Both the position numbers and the translations under genes were made by a program. Below, piece after piece: positions 10,238 to 21,310 of a DNA stretch of 64,000 nucleotides (positions within the stretch are counted from its first letter, which is position 1; every line of letters begins with the position of its first letter). Source of the DNA: Nematostella vectensis (taxonomy: Eukaryota; Cnidaria; Anthozoa; Actiniaria; Edwardsiidae); NCBI RefSeq assembly GCF_932526225.1, contig NC_064040.1:12376856-12440855 (forward strand), read 5' to 3'. Under the pieces are notes generated by a model. That model had not been told where the DNA came from. It did not search any database and was given only the letters and a program-made list of their open reading frames with translations.

Positions 10238-13200
10238 ATGAGGCGCCTTGTTCTGTTAACCATTCTCGTCGCTGGAATTTTCATTTGTGTTGAAATCGTA
10301 ACTTTGACGCACTTGGGCTACCACTCGTTTTTCAAGGTGAGCACCACCCGCGCTTTTTTCACTCGCAGCTTGTTTAATCTGTATCAGGGGCAGCGGAAAG
10401 GAAGGGGCAGCTGAGTTTGGTGCAAAAATTGACCCGTTAGTGATCTCACTTCGAAAACATGACTAGTACCCAAAATGAAAATGTTAATTAACAAGTTGAA
10501 TCCGTTTATGACATGCAAATAAAACGCCATTCAGCTCTCGTTCTATAAAATGCCATGGTTATAATCGACCTTTTTTTATAAGAACGTCCAGGCTGAGATT
10601 TCACTAAATTGGAAGAACATGCTAAAAACATGCCGAGGTTCAAATAGCAGAAATTTTTGCCCTTTTTTGTCCTGATGCGTTCTAAAATGCAGAATCAAAT
10701 TGTGCTCGTAGTAACAACCTTATTAGTGCTATTGATCATTAGTGTAATTCTCTTCCCAATAATTTATTGAGAATTATATTCTTATATACACTAAAATTAA
10801 AGAACATCGCTGAAAATTAGACGTGTAGGCATCAATAGGAATAGAACGGATGGAACGCCACTGAGCTCGCCTTGCATTAATAAAAACAAAGCAAACATTC
10901 CAACACCATCCCTCTAGTCGCTTGGTAGCTGTTGATATGTTGCACTATCCAGCTGAGCGTTACCTTGGTTCCAGGGCCTCGAACGTCTCTCTCATTTGTG
11001 GCCAGCGACGTTCGAGGCTCTGGAGCCAGAGTAGTTGAGCGTGAAACGCCAGTAGTTTTGTCGATGAGTTTTTGAGTAAAAAACTATAGGTTTTGACGTC
11101 ACAACAACATGTTGTCAAGGCGAGCTTTGAATGTTGTTAGGTATAAAAGGCAACGCAAGTGGAATTTTAGGAGGTTGCCTCTTTACCGAGTTAGGATCGA
11201 GTTAGGCGAAAACTCGAGCTTGTCGGGCGTAATCTCGCGATGGGTTTTAAGATATCGCCTTCAAATTTTCGGGATCTGATAGATAATTATGCCATGTCAT
11301 AAAGTGTGTGAGGAATTTTCGATTTTCGTCTAAAGATCGCTTTTATAGCATTTTTCGTGTCCAAATTTCAAAAATGAGAGTTTCAACTTTGATTCGTGAT
11401 ATTTTGTTGTCAAATAACAAAAAGTCCTCACACACTTTGGTAGATCATCTATCTGTCATTGACATGCAATTATGTGCAAGTGCATGCGCAATAACGCGAA
11501 GGTGCATTACGCTCTAAAGTAACTCCGTACTTTTGAGTTTGAGGCCTCAAAACTTAAACACGGAATTAGCTATTGCAAAAATAAAACTTGCAGGAGATAA
11601 TTCAATCTTTTACCTTTTATTTTAGATATATAGTTTGTACATGTAGTGAAAACTGCGGCGCGAATTTTTTTTATCCGCGGACACGTTGTTTACCTTTACC
11701 GAGACCTTAAACAACTTCAATTCAATCCTAATTGAAGTAACGTTGCATTTAACTCTTATTTTATCAGATCGATCTCGATATTCTCTAAAACCAGAAAAAA
11801 GTTAGTGTGAAAAGCAGAAGAGAAGAGAAGTGTAGAAATGCTCAACGAAACCTTCGATTCGGTCGAGCGTGCGATTCTAATAAGGCAAAAGCCAAAATAG
11901 AACTCGAATATCTTTGCCGTGGTTTCTGTGAATTCTTCGCATTATGCATAGCTACATGTTTATGTCAATCGAGTGTATAAAGCCATCAAGAAATCATTTC
12001 TTACCTCGGAAAAGGGAAGAAGTAGACGGCACATGTTTTCGCAAAGATCATGGACAGAGATCCAATGGTAAAAAAATCCATAGTTACCCTGAAAAGTCCT
12101 CTACTAACTACACGTGACGTGTAGTTAGTAGAGGACTTTTTAGTCTCCTCTACTAACTATGGAAAATCCCGGAAAACCCTTTGCCAATTTGAAATCGCCA
12201 TAGATCCATGGAAGCTACCAATTATCATTTTTTACAATTTCTAATTAGTTTGAAGTTGTTTAGCACTGATTTTGCAATTTCGACCAGGTGATGAACTGAC
12301 TTTCAAAATGATCAAGCGGTTAGACGTGGGAAATAAGTTAGAATTATGAGTGAAAAAAAAAAACACCTTAAAGAGGAAAGGACCATGTAAAGTTTATTAA
12401 TCAGGCGGAATTTATTATTGTGATCATTTTGCGTATTTTTATTTGGGTGGGGGGGGGGGGGGAAAACAAATCCCCCTGTGCTGAGACCCCCTGTCTGACA
12501 CTAATGTTTCAAGGATACCCACTAGTTCTATAATATTCATAGAATTGTGTTACTGACCTTACGAGACGTTTCGGGTGAGTTTTCGTAGATTTGAAGGTTC
12601 GTTTTTGAGACGTAAACAGTAGTTGTATTTACGAATAGGAAGTAAAGGAAACAAAAAAAAACCGGCACTGAAATGAGCCAGGCTTTACTGGTCATTTTCA
12701 GGCTTTTCTTTCGAGTTCGTTCACCTAATTCGCAGCATCGCGTACAATTTTCTTGGTGAAAATATAATGAAATCTTTGCCTGTTTGCCAAATGTGTAGTT
12801 CCAGAAAATATCCACCCCCCTTCCCCCCCCCCCCCCCATTGAGGGGGTCGGAGGTATGACCCCCACCCCTCTGGAATTTCCGACCCCCTGGAAAAAAATA
12901 AATACAGTAACTGTTAAGGAAAAAGGGCATTTCCCCCCCCCCCCCCTCCCCCCCTCCACTCTGGAAATTCCGGGGCATCTGAACCCCCGGATATGGAGGG
13001 TACCCGTATGGATATTTTCTAGAACTACACAATCAAGGAGAAAAAAAATAGGAACAAATAAAATAAAATTAAATTTGCTTCAGAAATGTCTAGAATCCCT
13101 TTGTCATGCACACAAAACAAAAAGTCCCCGGAAGAGAATTGAATAATTTTATCTTGGGGTTACAGAGGCTTGCGCTTTGAACATGGCTAACTGTGTAAAG

Positions 13201-16200
13201 CTATTACGCTTTAATTATATTATTCATTCAACTTCATTCCCGCTAGACCACGTTAAGAGCAGATCTCCGTAAATATCGAAAAAGCAGAGCCATAGATTAA
13301 CTGGATCATTACGAAGTTGACAAGAATGTCTTGTATACCCACGGCAAAACCGCTGATCTTCTTGTAATTTATTTTCTACACCAGCAACGACAAAAGCTGT
13401 GAATGAAGATAAAATTCAGAAGCAACGCTTATAAAATGACGTTTCTCAATAGCGCGCGCGCGTGAAAATAGCAAAACCTGAAAAGATTTTTGCTTCAAAA
13501 CCTTCCAAAATCTGTTTTTATATCTGTCTAGTTCTTAGAGCAGAATAAGAATTTAGTTGATTTTAGACAGTTTATGTTGACATTATTTTGAGCTGGATCT
13601 TCTTTGCTTCTTGTTTATTTTGATCTTCTTTGCTTCTTGTTAATGGAGCTCTGCTCTCGACGAAGTCTAAACAACGACTCGCACTATAAAAGGGCCTGGA
13701 CCAAGTTCACGAAAGGCTCAGTTGTCAGTAAACTGCAGAGCCCCGGAGTTCAGTCATCCGTGTCTTGTTTGCCCACAAGGAGCGAACCCCAAACTCAACT
13801 TTTGAAGCGCTTTTGCTTTCGTTATCTCGGTCAATTTTGTCCTGGATACTAACAATAGATTACCAATCAAAAGCGCAGGAAAGTTCAGTAGAAAAAGGAT
13901 CAAATTATTGGCGATAACACAACAAAAAAGTCCCGCTTCCCACGCAACTTACGATATACACAACACCTTTTGTAATGAACGGACGGTTTTCTAGATATCT
14001 TGCGAGGAATATCCAAGAAACAAAGAAATGCGCGTAGATGAGAGGTCGTCAGATGCAAACGAGATCACGACATCTCAATACCAATTAACAGAGGTCAATA
14101 AAAGCATTAGCAACCAGCCAGGTATAAACGAAAGGCTTGGTCAGTCGGAAGATGTCAAGGGGCCTGGTACCCAATTAATGAACAGGGGGCGTGATCAACA
14201 AACAAAAGAGGACAAGAGGCCTGGTCTCCCGGTAAAGGACAAAAGGCCTGATAAACAAGTAACGGACGACAGGCCCGGTCACCTGGTAGAGGACAAAAGG
14301 CCTGGTCAACCAATAGACGAGGGGTCGGGTAACCAAGTAACGGACCAAAGGCCTGGTCACTCGGTAAAGAACAAGAGCCCAGCTCACCTAGAAGACGACA
14401 AGGGGCCTGGTCACCAAGTAGACAACAAGGGGCCTGGTCACCAAGTAGACAACAAGGGGCTTGGTCACCAAGTAGACGATAAGGGGCCTGGTCACCAAGT
14501 AGACGACAAGGGACCCGGTCAACAAGTAGAAACTAAGGGGCCTGGTCACGAAGTAGACGACAAGGGGCCTGGTCACCTAGTAGACGACAAGGGGCCTGGT
14601 CAAACAATAGAGGAAGAGGGACCCGGTAACCTAGAAGGTAAGATGAACAGTGTAATCATTAATAATCTTCGTTTGCACGCGACGCGAGCACAACGAATCT
14701 ACGACACCCTATTGTAGTGTGCATGAAAAGGAGAGCAGACTGCAAGACGAAGTTTACTTACAACAAAAAAACACTGATTCTGAGACCGAGCATCTTCGTT
14801 AAATATAGACACTGAAAATAGCTGGCGGCAAAAAGTACATGTTAAACATAGGTGCAGCAGATTTGTTATTGTCTAAAGACTTCCACCAAGCTCTCTGATA
14901 ATAATAATAATAATAATAATTAGTTTATTTTTCACTTTCGCAGTCCATGGACTGAATTACAGTGACGGTCAATTACGCATACATATAAATATATAATTAA
15001 CATATAATTTACACATGATATATTGATAATTCACTCCAAGCCTGAGGTTGCAAACTTTACGCTAACAAAATTTCCGAACCTGTCGGTTTTGGTTGCTAGA
15101 GTGACATGGTCTTTAGGTCTTAAGTTGTAGTGCGAGGACTGGTTAATTATGCGTTTGTGTATTAGGAGATGGAGTGGATTGTCAGAAGTGACCTTACGGA
15201 TAAACTTACTGCATGCTATTTTCCTGAGTTCCTCAAGGGTGGGAATACCAGCCTTGGCCAGCGCGTCCGCATATGGGATAAATGGGAATATGATAGCCAA
15301 AGCGCGCCTCTGATCTGGCAGTCTATACGATAGCTTTAAGAAACTAGCCAAAAAATCAGCACCACCCCTTTTTAGGCTATGTGTACCGCAAGTCTTTGGA
15401 TGTTCCATGTGTTCCGGAAGAACTGCTCTCATAATTCGTAGCACCCAACGGATTGATAACTGGGGGAATAATTCAATCCAAACACAAAATGCTGTTCTGG
15501 AAAATTTGGAAGAATTGTTGAGTTAAAATAGACGTGACTTATACCAGGCAGAGAATGTTGCCAGATCTGGCAAAATAACGGAATGACCTTTGCCTTCCGC
15601 AGCGACTAGGGGTCCGGCAGCGGGATAGGGCCCTTATAAAAACAATCCGAAATAATGCAATTTTTCTTTTTGAATTCAACTTAATATCCATTCAAAAAGA
15701 AGTTACCCTTGTTGTAAATATCCAAGCGATTTCTTATGAATACATTTATTGAGTTTTGCGGTTTTGATAAAAGCTGTGGAGAGAATATTTACTCACCGAG
15801 ATTGGCCAATGCCTAATTCCCACTTACCCAATCTCACCATAAAACCTGCTTTTCCAGCGTAATTTCTTTCTTACCTACTTAAAGGGCTTCAGAATATCTT
15901 CCCAAAGCTATGGTGGAATCCACAGCTGCTTCAATCTAGACTCGAACAGAAAATGTTCACATATATTTCCTTTCTGTAGCGCAAGACCAATTTCAGTGCG
16001 CCATTCCGATGGATGATAGTCACGTGAGTTCAAGTCGGTGCAGGCTTCCTGTGCTTGATCCGTTCAGTTCAAGTGTAATGAAGCACGTGCAGCGCCACGC
16101 CCCTCTGCAATGCCCGGGGAGACTCTACACTAACTATTCAAACGGGGTTCTTAGATTGATCTCCGATGCTGCGGGTAGGTCGGGAGATGTTACTTTACAC

Positions 16201-18419
16201 GGGGATGAGGTGCGTCTATGACTGTTCGAAATCATGGTTGGACATAGAATCATCAAATCTATCTTGAATCAAAGGGACGGCATTCTAGATACGATATCAC
16301 TTAACTTTAATCTTTTTTACAGAGAAAGACGAAGTGGCTAAAATTTATATACGGGAAATCCACCCGGCTGAGGGAACCAAAATGGATTATGGCTTTGATT
16401 TTAGCGATGCCAAAGAATTCCCGTTAAAAAACAAGTCAATTATTGCAAAGACCGACTTCCTCCGTGTGTCGATACACTTTAAAGACAAAACAGTGCAGAA
16501 TGATCTTCACGCGTCGGTGGTTGAACGCCCGGATGTACTGGCACGCCCGCATTCCCAGGATGCACCGCTAGATATCATGATCCTCGCGTTCGACTCGATG
16601 TCCGATGCGCATGTCCAACGAGTGATGCCTCTGACTTATGCATTTATAAAAGACGAATTGCAGTCGTTTGTATTTCGAGGGTTCTCTGTCGTGGGGCAGG
16701 CAACCACTCCCGCGCTGACTGCCATGCTCACGGGACGAACTGTGGAGGAAAACTGTGAGAAGCAGGAGGGAAGAAGAGGGGAACCGGGCTCCACGCCCAT
16801 CGACGGATGGCCCTTTATATTTAAAGAATTGAAAGAGACTGGGTTTGCTTCAATGTTTAGTGAGGACGACCCTAAACTTGGTAAGCCATAACTACTAGTC
16901 CTATCACAAAATAACATTAGGGACAGGCGACGGCTAGATGGCGTAAACCCCTTCTCCTAAACCCCTACCTTCAACAATAAGAAATATTTCGTGCTTGGCG
17001 TAAGATCATTTACCAATTTCAGTAAAAATGGCTAGATTTTAAAATAAGTAAAACATAAGAACTACAAACAACTATATTTCTACAATATGTAAAAAGTTTA
17101 CATTACACTCTACCACGTTCTTAGCGGTGAGTTTTCACGTTGTGGTTTGGTGGAGAATAGTTGCCTTTCAAACAGAATGCATTTCCGCGTAGGGCTACTC
17201 AATTTTCTAAGGTCGCCATCGTCTTAATATCTGAAAATCTTACTATTCTTCCTAACCCTTTTTGGGTATATTTTAATGTCATGCGTAACATCTAAATATG
17301 AACGTAATAGGAGGCAAAACATTTTATAAAACAAAAACCAATGGTTTTTACTCTGTTACAGGAACATTTCAGATGCGTCTTCTGGGTTTCACTGAGCCTC
17401 CAGTGGATCATTATGCTCGTCCAATGTGGTACGTCCATCCCCGGTTCACCGACTGTCACGGTTCGCAGCCCCAGTTTGTAATCCAGCTGGAGTACCTAAG
17501 GAGCTTCATGCGCGCGTACCCCGGCAGGCGAAAGTTCGGGTTCACCTTCCTGTCCGACCTCTGCCATCAGACTTTGAATCACGTGTCTACCGCCGATAAG
17601 GGCGTGGCCGACTTTCTTCGATCTCTGAAGCGGGACGGGCTACTGGAGAACACCATGTTTATCGTGATGGGCGACCATGGACCGAGGTTCGGTGGGACTA
17701 GGCATTCGACACAAGGAAAGGTTGAGGAGTCTTTGCCTTTTCTTTCGGTGCGTTTTCCAGAATGGTTTAAGAAAGAGTTCCCCAAGGAAATAAAAACGTT
17801 TCAGGAGAATACCAATGCGTTGCTTTCGCCTTTAGATTTGCATGCAACGTTTCTTCACTTGCTTCACTTCTCAAGCGGCCTACCTAAAGAACCCGCGACA
17901 CTTGGTACGTCACTCTTCAGTATTATACCTAAAAACCGCAGTTGCGCGGATGCTAAGATCCCAGAGTACTTTTGCCCATGTCTAGATCGTCGCAACATCA
18001 GAAGTGACCATCTGCACGCAGTGGAAGGCGCAAAGAGAGCAGTAAAAGAAATCAACAGACGCCTGATCAAAGATGAAAACGCTAAAACACTTTGCAAGAC
18101 CATCAAATTTGAGAGAACCATCGCGGCGACACAAGTCATGCCTGGGAAAAAGCTTCAAACTCTAGGTTTTATTGTTGGTGCAGATGCTCTAGGCTTTGGA
18201 AAGCCTCTATTTGATAGCAAATTCATTCCGCTAGACTGTAGTTATGAAATCCAGTTCTCTGCAAGCCCAGGGGGAGGGCTATTCGAAGCTAAGGTCACAA
18301 TCACGCAAAGCGGTGAATATCAATTGCCGAATATTATAAGAATAAACGCATACGGCGATCTACCGAAATGCATAGCCGAAAAGAACCCTAGATTAAGAGA
18401 TTACTGCGTCTGCTTATAG
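10238..18419 (+). CDS. DUF229 (sulfatase-like) type II membrane protein, five exons
   Basis: Exons 10238-10336, 13995-14637, 15980-16209, 16325-16880 and 17362-18419 join with matching phases (0, 1, 0, 1) into 2586 nt, 861 residues plus stop. Exon 1 is a signal anchor (MRRLVLLTILVAGIFICVEI), so a Golgi-type lumenal protein is inferred. Exon 2 encodes a hydrophilic stem of about a dozen 9-residue repeats (PGHQVDDKG type). Exons 3-5 give the DUF229 domain: CRLPVLDPF near residue 268, the nucleophile-region segment LAFDSMSDAH near 413, a HYARPMW segment, and the metal-binding VMGDHGPRFG near 613, as in the alkaline phosphatase/sulfatase superfamily. The usual family residue after SMS (R) is D here. 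C-terminal cysteines (DYCVCL) suggest a disulfide-linked end. The substrate is unknown. No frameshift is seen, so the gene looks functional. The exon 4 acceptor must be the second AG of CAGAG to keep phase. Confidence 0.88.
10571..10836. mobile_element. Internal fragment of the 5232-5580 MITE family
   Basis: Shares TTTTTTTATAAGAACGTCCA, AACATGCCGAGGTTC, AGAATCAAATTGTG and GAAAATTAGACGT in the same order as the 5.2-kb element, but the terminal CACTC repeats are missing. It lies in intron 1 of the DUF229 gene. Confidence 0.65.
10967..11027. repeat. 21-bp inverted repeat (hairpin)
   Basis: GGTTCCAGGGCCTCGAACGTC (10967-10987) pairs with 11007-11027 over 21 positions with three mismatches, separated by 19 bp. 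Confidence 0.7.
11094..11150 (+). promoter_or_regulatory. Possible promoter: CRE plus TATA box
   Basis: A perfect TGACGTCA at 11094-11101 is followed by GTATAAAAGG at 11141-11150. No recognisable ORF follows before 11308, where a 69-codon frame of unknown meaning starts. It lies in intron 1 of the DUF229 gene, so it could serve an internal transcript; unproven. Confidence 0.3.
11274..11457. repeat. Imperfect inverted repeat
   Basis: AAAGTGTGTGAGGA (11301-11314) is the exact reverse complement of 11425-11438. Outer GATAGAT/ATCTATC segments also pair. It is probably a small foldback element in intron 1. Confidence 0.6.
12092..12140. repeat. Near-perfect 49-bp palindrome
   Basis: Two 24-bp perfect arms (AAAAGTCCTCTACTAACTAC then ACGT) flank a single G. 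A third copy of the arm, CTCCTCTACTAACTATGG, follows directly at about 12145-12163, and CCATAGTTA upstream extends the pairing. Confidence 0.9.
12433..13031. mobile_element. MITE with 23-bp termini and C/G homopolymers; nearby poly-G
   Basis: The termini of the element at 12792-13031 start TGTGTAGTTCCAGAAAATAT and are mirrored at 13009-13031 with one mismatch. The 240-bp interior is made of two inverted halves rich in CCCCC and GGGGGTC blocks and in the paired motifs CTGGAATTTCC and CTGGAAATTCC. A separate G run lies near 12446-12462. Overlapping open frames here are produced by the homopolymers and are not genes. It lies in intron 1 of the DUF229 gene. Confidence 0.75.
13685..13694 (+). promoter_or_regulatory. 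TATA box 300 bp before DUF229 exon 2
   Basis: A strong TATAAAAGGG sits in the intron, 310 bp upstream of exon 2. Exon 2 has its own ATG in frame (14028), so an alternative transcript lacking the signal anchor is possible. This is inference from position only. Confidence 0.3.
14216..14636 (+). repeat. Coding 27-bp minisatellite in the DUF229 stem
   Basis: About 15 units of 27 bp (core GGGCCTGGTCACCAAGTAGA then CGACAAG) encode PGHQVDDKG-type nonapeptides. All units keep the frame. Variants change Q/L/E and D/N but keep the Pro-Gly and charged pattern, which suggests a flexible spacer whose length may vary between individuals. Confidence 0.9.
14898..15444 (-). mobile_element. 5'-truncated LINE fragment (3' end with ATT repeat tail)
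   Basis: On the minus strand a 137-codon frame (15444-15031) contains QRRALAIIFPF, AGIPTLEELRKIAC, HYNLRPK and TKTDRFGNFVSVKFA, the conserved segment after the reverse transcriptase of many LINEs. It is followed by a UTR and a 3' end reading AATAAACTAATTATTATTAT, the microsatellite tail seen in CR1/L2-type LINEs. The element is inserted in intron 2 of the DUF229 gene in antisense. The N-terminal part of the frame (CGTHSLKRGGAD) looks instead like a tyrosine-recombinase C-terminal motif. Confidence 0.75.
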
Positions 18420-18456
18420 GCAATCTATTAAAAGTATCCCATATAAGCGTCTTTGT

Positions 18457-18494
18457 TGACAGCTCCGACGAAGGGCTAACGCTCGAAACGTCAG
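18457..18494 (+). other. Hammerhead-ribozyme-like remnant in the 3' flank
   Basis: CCGACGA, then AGGGCTAACGCTC, then GAAACGTCAG. The middle forms a stem GGGC/GCTC, and TGAC upstream can pair with GTCA downstream. The layout follows the hammerhead core (CUGANGA, stem II, GAAA) found in Penelope-like elements, but U4 of the core is C, so catalysis is doubtful. It is 38 nt after the DUF229 stop. Confidence 0.4.
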
Positions 18495-18986
18495 TGAAGC
18501 ACTTTCGACCTTGTGCTGATTCATACTTTGTTGCAAGCAGCCTATCATCAGTTTTTTTAGGGGAACTGTGTGATTCCATTATAAAGATCTTTCTCTCTCA
18601 ACAGAGGAAAGACTCTTCCCTATTCAGTGACACCCTTTCTCCTTAGATGCTACCTCCTGAGTGACTTTACAAACATTGTAATTTGTTAACAAAAATGCGG
18701 TGGAGTGGGGTAAATCGTTTTTGGAGTCACACATTTTCCATTTGAGCACACATTAGTGGCTAGAGTAAACTATGGGTATGTTCAAATAGCTTCCAAGAAT
18801 GGACTAAAAAATTATCTAAATTAATTAAAACAGGTATCGTAACAAAAAGTCAAAAGTAATTATGTCGAAGACGTTCTGATATTCAAATAGTATTAGTCCT
18901 GTATTCTTTTTTTTGTGAGCCCAAATAGCCTCAGCTATTGTTTGGTTTAGTATACCGACATGTAACGTCTCTTTATTAAAACTGAA

Positions 18987-18992
18987 AATAAA
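18987..18992 (+). terminator. Likely poly(A) signal of the DUF229 gene
   Basis: AATAAA, about 570 nt after the stop codon, is the first clear signal downstream. Confidence 0.45.
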
Positions 18993-21310
18993 ATATGTTC
19001 TGATTTTTCAAAAGAAAAATCAACGTCTCTCTATCGCGGCGATGTACAGCAGGTTTATCTATTACACATTCCACGGCACATTTAGATTTAAGAGAAACTT
19101 TGCAAATCGAGACCGCAGGCATTGTTTGGGCATATAATCTTTATTAACTTAAAATTAACTTAACGTTACTTAAACACTAACGATTAGTACTAAAGATTTA
19201 GAAGACAGAATTACGAAGACATTTCTATTCAATAGGCTTAATGAGCTTACAATCAGTAAAAAAAAGTAGATAACATAAACATTTTTCTAGGGAGTGTTCA
19301 TGAAATACACCGAGGGGGAAGAAGGGGATTGGGGGGTGGGGGGTGGGGGAATGTTAGAGCCTCTCTTTCGTTGTAAACATTTTTTCGGTCCTTCCCCTTT
19401 CAGAACCCCAAAATTTTCGCAAAGCCCCCCCCCCCCTCCCCCTAACAACGTCAATAAACAAAAGAGTCTTTAAATCTGGAAAATGAATACTGCGAAGTTT
19501 CCCTCCCTGTCCGTACGAGTTGATGATCAGTCAAGTTAAACATTATTTCAGAGTCTGACATCTCTTCTTCACAACTTTTTTTTTGCGGATGGTCAGATAT
19601 TTATCAGAGAACTCCCTCCACCCCTCCCCCCGGAAAAATTAAGTCCACTTTTTCGGTTCTCGCCCCCCCCCCCCCCCCCAAGAAAAATCCTGGGTACGGG
19701 CCTGTATATTATGGTTATAAAGACAAAAGTATTGAATACATTGGTAATTTGGATTGGAAATTAATCTGTATTTGTGCTACAAACTAGATAATATAAGTAA
19801 AATATTAAAGCTGAAAAGTAATTGTTTTCCAACATGGCAGACGTCTTCATAGATCTCACGTCACTTCTTGTCTCAGTTCGACATTGGTCTCTTTGCACGA
19901 TACTGTGCTGCTTTACATATCTTGTGAGGACTTCACTTCAGTATAGATTGTTTTTCGTTTTGTTATTTGTGATATGTTTGCTATGATCATGAACTCGCTT
20001 GCATAAATGCTGAAATTTGTGGAACTTTGGGCCTCCTGTGTCATCCAATCACGTGGTTACATCATCATAGGGCCTATATACGACGTTGCCAGATAAGGAC
20101 ATCATCAGATAAGGACATCATATCTTTTTATATGTAAGGTTACAGAAAAATAGATTTATTTCATAGCGCAAAGCATGGACATCCTAGAACCATCAGGAGA
20201 CCCTTTCCATGGATCTAAAGTCGCGGAAAATTTAGCCTGAGTATCAGGCGATTTTATTTTTCAAAAGTCGGAGAGGAAAAATAGAAGGACAACTGACACA
20301 AATACTAGACGCGACGCCTGCCGCCCCATCTCAGGCCACTGTCAAAATACGTCGGCTGTTAATTTTCCAATGACTCGCGTGGTGGCAAAATCAAATACCC
20401 AAATCAAATTATAAACAGCATTTATGTAAATCAAAACTACATTGGTGTTAATGCAAGGGTAATAATTTTAGTAACGACGAACCCCGGTAAGGACAACTTT
20501 ATGCTGAATGATTTGAAACGCAAAGATAGTTCACGGCTCATGAGATTTACGATTTAAGTATATGACTGCAGATCCACACATCACTAAATAACTACAGGCT
20601 TTTTCGTAATAGACAAACCGCTGCTTCAACACAAAAGCCATTATTTGATAAGCTCACTAAAACAACAACTACGCGGGAAGTACAGCAAACAATCCCAAGC
20701 ATTCTTCGTGCTCTAAAACAAATTAAGACAAATTTCTCGAATTTCGGCGCCTGTTCTGTCTAAAAAATTGATAAATACTACAAATGATGTCTGTAGTATT
20801 GAGCAGCTTTGATATAACTAGTAGATCTTCGCTTCGAAAAACGATACCAATGAGAAATAAACACACGCAATGACCGGCCTTCGCAAAACATTTGAACATC
20901 TAACCTGAGTATCAGGCGGAATTATTTCGAAGAAAATAAAGAGAGGAAAAAAAATATATTTTTTTAATGTTATAGAAAACGATTTCCCTGATTCTGCTAA
21001 CGCAAGGACAAAAGCACTTTTGGAGTCCGCCATTACTCTGAGAACGAGCAGTCGACGGGCTAGGGTACTATATATAGCTGAACCAATCAGCGCGTCCCAT
21101 TCGAGTGCCCTTTGTTTGTTTGACCAATCAGGAGCCATGCCGGAATCCGGCGTGAGAACATGCGAATTGAACAGTTCTTGTATCAGGCCCTTGTCTTGTT
21201 TCTCGCCGGCGCGATAGAAACATAGGAGGGCCTCAGGTTACGGAAAATTGTGCTGTTTTTAAAGGACATTTGCATAAGCTCAGATTGCTCTTACCATCTG
21301 AGACATCTGC
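18993..21310. other. Non-coding stretch with G/C homopolymers and small palindromes
   Basis: Holds a G-quadruplex-type run (19324-19349, four runs of 4-6 G), C runs near 19427-19440 and 19663-19679, a 17-bp tandem duplication AGATAAGGACATCATC near 20092-20125, and two copies of CCTGAGTATCAGG (20236-20248 and 20904-20916). Each copy is followed by GCG and a GAGAGGAAAAA segment, so they are copies of one dispersed repeat. No supported gene is seen. Confidence 0.5.

Noticed and set aside
12537-13146. Gly/Pro-rich ORFs on both strands
   Set aside because: Caused by the C and G homopolymers inside the MITE and its flank.
14175-14576. Minus-strand ORFs rich in TRPLVVYLV
   Set aside because: Shadow of the plus-strand coding minisatellite of the DUF229 gene.
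16009-16221. Independent 70-residue gene
   Set aside because: It is exon 3 of the DUF229 gene; frame and splice phases connect it to exons 2 and 4.
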